From NCBI GenBank assembly GCA_905236405.1, contig CAJOQB010000157.1, positions 1 through 9,147 on the forward strand: 9,147 bases of DNA. The letters run 5' to 3'. The position numbers were made by a program, and so were the translations under genes. This stretch comes from an uncultured Bacteroidales bacterium. Lineage in GTDB: Bacteria > Bacteroidota > Bacteroidia > Bacteroidales > P3. Positions 6,814 through 9,147 of the stretch are shown here, piece by piece. The notes under the pieces are model-generated. The model did not search any database. It was not told the DNA's origin and saw only the letters and a list, made by a program, of their open reading frames with translations. Positions within the stretch are counted from its first letter, which is position 1, and each line of letters begins with the position of its first letter.

Positions 6814-8208
6814 TTACATAGCCTCCTTTCTGATAGTCTCCAAAGCATGACGGATAATGGTCTGTATCTCTGTTTTTGAAGGATCCATAAACTCGCAGAG
6901 TGCGAAATCTTCGGGCTCAACCTCATAGATGCCGAGGTTTTCCATCAGGTCGATGTCACCGATAATGGCGGCCTTGATAAGTTGCAACGGATAGATTTTG
7001 AAGGGGAACACCTTCTCGAAGTTGCCTGTCAACACCAAGGGACGGGGACTGCCGTGATAGTTGGTGTCCATGTTGTACAGCGTGTCCCTGCCAGCATCCA
7101 CGCTATCGTTGTCGCGATGACCGATGAATGCCAAAAAACCGCTAAAGAAAGTACGTTGCAGGCTGAATTTCTTGAAGCCGGGGGCCAACCAACCCATAAA
7201 ATCGTAATAGTCACCCTCGGGGATGGCACACAGCTGACTGTCAAAAGCGCCCAAATAACCGTCGGTGGAAATCTTGGTGCCGCTCAAGACATTGCCGCTT
7301 ATCAGGCGAGTGGTGGCAGCATCGATTTCCTGTTCTTCACACATATCTGACACCAAAACACCACTAATAGTGTGATAATAGCGAGGATGAGCGGCCTTAG
7401 GACCGGCAAAGGCGATGCAGCGCTCAGGACGATATTCGCCTGTGGTGAAGAGACGTCCCAAATTGGACACCACCTCGGGAGTCGTCACCCAAACCACTTC
7501 GCCCTTGTTGATAGGGTCGATGGCAGCAATCTGCGTTCCCACATTGCCTGCGGGATGAGGACCTTCAAAATAGTGCACCTCGACATTCTGCGGGAACTTG
7601 CATTGTGCCAGTTTCTGTCCCTTGCGGAAACCAAGGTGAAGCTTTCCACCGCTCAGCTTGGCCAGAAGGGCAATGCCATTGGTGAAGAACACCTCGCGGC
7701 CATGCAATGCAAAGTCATAGTCGGCGGCCAATGGAGACGAATCGAAGCAGCTCACGAAGATAGCCTTGGGGGTGTCAGCCACATTGGCAATGGTGCCGAA
7801 AGGACGCTGACGCATCATGGTCCACAACCCGCTGTTCACCATTGCGTCAATGATTTGCTGACGGTCAAGATGTTCGGCATCGTTCTTCTCAAAGGGCAAA
7901 CTCTCATATTTGCCATCGCTTGCCACCACCACCGCCTGAATGGCACGCTTGGCTCCACGGACGATGGCCTTCACCGTGCCACTGACAGGAGCTGTGAACC
8001 GAGCCGACTCATTGTTCTTGTCGTAGAAGAGGGGTGTCCCCGCCTTGACAACGTCGCCTTCAGCCACCAGCATCTTCGGCACCACGCCGATAAAGTCGGT
8101 AGGCTTCACAGCATACTCGGCCACCACACGCTCCTCGATGCGTTCCTTCTTGGCGTGGCCGATTAGCGGGATATCCACTCCTTTTTTAATTTTTACAATA
8201 TCAGACAT
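6814..8208 (-). CDS. nqrA: Na+-translocating NADH:quinone oxidoreductase subunit A (464 aa)
   Basis: NqrA is the cytoplasm-facing subunit without membrane helices, related to RnfC and implicated in quinone binding. The start MSDIVKIKKGVDIPL matches the family's IKKGLDLP opening. A biotinyl-lipoyl-like segment follows (about 35-100, with PKMLVAEGDVVKAGTPLF and FTAPVSGTV). EGPHPAGNVGTQI (215-227) and TNGIALLAKL (176-185) are further family signatures. Length is slightly above the common 445-450. It is the first gene of the operon. A -7 promoter box lies about 73 bases upstream. There is no good Shine-Dalgarno; AAAAGGAAA (8230-8222) is too far from the ATG. The gene ends ATG-TAA-ATG, with the nqrB start codon directly after the stop. 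Confidence 0.97.
   Translation of the reverse strand: MSDIVKIKKGVDIPLIGHAKKERIEERVVAEYAVKPTDFIGVVPKMLVAEGDVVKAGTPLFYDKNNESARFTAPVSGTVKAIVRGAKRAIQAVVVASDGKYESLPFEKNDAEHLDRQQIIDAMVNSGLWTMMRQRPFGTIANVADTPKAIFVSCFDSSPLAADYDFALHGREVFFTNGIALLAKLSGGKLHLGFRKGQKLAQCKFPQNVEVHYFEGPHPAGNVGTQIAAIDPINKGEVVWVTTPEVVSNLGRLFTTGEYRPERCIAFAGPKAAHPRYYHTISGVLVSDMCEEQEIDAATTRLISGNVLSGTKISTDGYLGAFDSQLCAIPEGDYYDFMGWLAPGFKKFSLQRTFFSGFLAFIGHRDNDSVDAGRDTLYNMDTNYHGSPRPLVLTGNFEKVFPFKIYPLQLIKAAIIGDIDLMENLGIYEVEPEDFALCEFMDPSKTEIQTIIRHALETIRKEAM
6822..6827 (-). promoter_or_regulatory. Strong Shine-Dalgarno of nqrB inside the end of nqrA
   Basis: AAAGGAGG on the minus strand, with AGGAGG at 6827-6822, lies eight bases before the nqrB ATG (6813-6811) and within the last codons of nqrA. 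It fixes the nqrB start and implies coupled translation across the zero-gap junction. Confidence 0.8.
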
Positions 8209-8280
8209 CTTATATTAACTATTTCCTTTTCAACCAAATAACATACGTCGGACACCATTTTTGGTGCTCGAAACTTTTTG

Positions 8281-8288
8281 CAAAAGTA
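8281..8288 (-). promoter_or_regulatory. Predicted -7 box of the nqr operon promoter
   Basis: The minus strand reads TACTTTTG followed by CA, matching Bacteroidetes TAnnTTTG and identical in all eight bases to the lipoprotein operon's box at 2167-2160. Transcription would start near 8275, giving a leader of about 66 bases. No TTG lies at the proper -33 distance; the nearest (8318-8316) is 27 bases upstream, so the -33 half is not supported. Confidence 0.5.
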
Positions 8289-8350
8289 GAAAATAATTTC
8301 TATCCGTAGTCATCCCAAGTCGTTTTTTCAAAAATATTTTCTGCTTTGTG

Positions 8351-8358
8351 TACCTTTG
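8351..8358 (+). promoter_or_regulatory. Predicted -7 box of the EamA transporter gene
   Basis: TACCTTTG followed by CA matches TAnnTTTG on the plus strand, 51 bases before the ATG at 8410. A T-run (8323-8328) stands roughly where the -33 element would be, but there is no TTTG there. The match is to the -7 element only. Confidence 0.5.
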
Positions 8359-8409
8359 CATTCCGAAAAGCAAGGCAGAAAACGCCGCATAACAATAATT
8401 GCCAATAAG

Positions 8410-9147
8410 ATGACTGGAAATAAGAATAGGAAATTTTGGGGAACAGTGGCCGGAATAGCAGCGGCAGTATGCTACGGTACCAACCCCCTCGGGGCGTTGA
8501 ATCTCTACAGCGATGGGCTGTCGACCAACTCCGTGCTGCTTTACCGTTTTGGCATCGCCGCCATCATTGTTGCCATCATCTTGATTGCCAGAAAAGAGTC
8601 GTTCAAGGTCACCCTCCAAGAGTTCAAGACCCTGAGCGCCTTGGGCATTCTTTTCGTCGCCTCCTCGTTCACGCTCTACAGCAGTTTCCACCACATGGAC
8701 GCTGGCGTCGCCTCCACCCTGCTCTTCACCTATCCAGTCATGACTGCCGTCATCATGGCTGTGCTTTTCAAGGAACGTATCTCCTGGCAGATTGTCACCT
8801 CCATATTGCTGAGCCTTATAGGTGTGGCGTTGCTCTATTGGAGCGACCGGACAGGGCGTCTCAGCACCGTGGGTGTGGTGTTGGTGCTGGTGTCGGCACT
8901 CACCTACTCGGTGTACATCATTATCAGCAACCGAGGCAAACTCCATATGTCGCCCTTCAAAGTGACCTTCTACGTGCTTGTCTACTGTATGCTCTTCAAC
9001 CTCATCGTCCCCCTTGTCACTGGCCGACCCATTGAAGGGTTGCACACGCCACGTGCCTGGTTCTTTGCCATATGGCTGGCCGTTGTGCCTTCCATTTTCG
9101 CCCTCACGCTGCTGTCTTATGCCGCCAAGCACATCGGGTCGACCCCC
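8410..9147 (+). CDS. EamA/DMT-superfamily membrane transporter (partial, first 246 codons)
   Basis: The frame is open from the ATG at 8410 to the window's last base with no stop, so the C-terminus is missing (family members are about 290-310 aa). It starts MTGNKNRKFWGTVAGIAAAVCYGTNPLGA, the usual first EamA helix with a conserved small-residue/aromatic/Asn-Pro pattern. Helices follow at about 41-60, 74-91, 98-119, 126-144, 151-172, 184-203 and 217-236. The first EamA repeat ends with the typical YPVMTAVIMAVLFKERISWQ (108-127), where an 'E-R/K' follows helix 4, and the second repeat begins near 152. DMT transporters export or import metabolites such as amino acids or nucleotide precursors. The substrate cannot be told from sequence. 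It is transcribed away from nqr from its own likely promoter and has no Shine-Dalgarno. Confidence 0.88.
   Translation, partial: MTGNKNRKFWGTVAGIAAAVCYGTNPLGALNLYSDGLSTNSVLLYRFGIAAIIVAIILIARKESFKVTLQEFKTLSALGILFVASSFTLYSSFHHMDAGVASTLLFTYPVMTAVIMAVLFKERISWQIVTSILLSLIGVALLYWSDRTGRLSTVGVVLVLVSALTYSVYIIISNRGKLHMSPFKVTFYVLVYCMLFNLIVPLVTGRPIEGLHTPRAWFFAIWLAVVPSIFALTLLSYAAKHIGSTP

Larger units (their letters stand above)
8209..8409. other. Divergent intergenic region between nqrA and the EamA transporter gene
   Basis: This AT-rich 201-base gap holds the start signals of both flanking genes: one -7 box on the minus strand (8281-8288) and one on the plus strand (8351-8358). A short 5-bp inverted repeat (CACCA/TGGTG, 8253-8266) falls in the expected nqr leader. 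No small gene or riboswitch-like structure was recognised. Confidence 0.6.

Noticed and set aside
8253..8266. Hairpin CACCA-TTTT-TGGTG in the presumed nqr leader
   Set aside because: The stem has only five base pairs with no extension or T-run, too little to claim an attenuator or operator. It is noted only as a possible minor leader structure.
8230..9132. Long minus-strand open frame of 300 codons opposite the transporter
   Set aside because: It is the antisense of the EamA gene. The predicted protein is His/Gln/Glu/Gly-rich with no fold-like pattern, while the plus-strand frame encodes clear helices and family motifs.

Overview
The window looks like a chromosomal segment of a Bacteroidales bacterium, plausibly Prevotella or a relative. 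Three things point there: a complete six-subunit Na+-translocating NADH:quinone oxidoreductase (NQR) operon in the order A-B-C-D-E-F, three intergenic boxes matching the Bacteroidetes -7 promoter consensus TAnnTTTG, and a lipoprotein with bacterial Ig-like (BIG2) domains. The genus is inferred from the general look of the proteins, not from a search. No phage, transposon, CRISPR array, rRNA or tRNA was seen.

Layout. (1) Positions 1-2193, minus strand: a small operon for cell-envelope proteins. A promoter at 2160-2193 leads into a BIG2-BIG2-MORN lipoprotein (1240-2079), then an unrecognised secreted protein (55-1185), then the first 19 codons of a third exported protein (1-58) that overlaps its predecessor by ATGA. 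(2) 2194-2400: AT-rich spacer with a strong intrinsic terminator (2346-2375) ending the nqr transcript. (3) 2401-8208, minus strand: nqrA, nqrB, nqrC, nqrD, nqrE and nqrF with gaps of 0 to 27 bases, clearly one transcription unit. (4) 8209-8409: divergent intergenic region with one -7 box on each strand. (5) 8410-9147, plus strand: an EamA/DMT-family transporter that runs off the window.

The six Nqr subunits form one inner-membrane complex. NqrF oxidises NADH (FAD, 2Fe-2S). Electrons pass through an iron centre held by NqrD and NqrE, the covalent FMNs on NqrC and NqrB, and on to quinone, while Na+ is pumped out. The one serious abnormality is an in-frame amber codon (TAG, 6211-6213) in nqrB. 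It falls ten codons before the threonine that should carry FMN. The reading frame on both sides is intact, and the other five subunits look complete. A second oddity is an extra, perfect DxxTGAT flavinylation-like motif in the C-terminal tail of NqrC. Apart from these, the region is ordinary respiratory and envelope housekeeping, and I see no convincing undescribed defence or mobile system.
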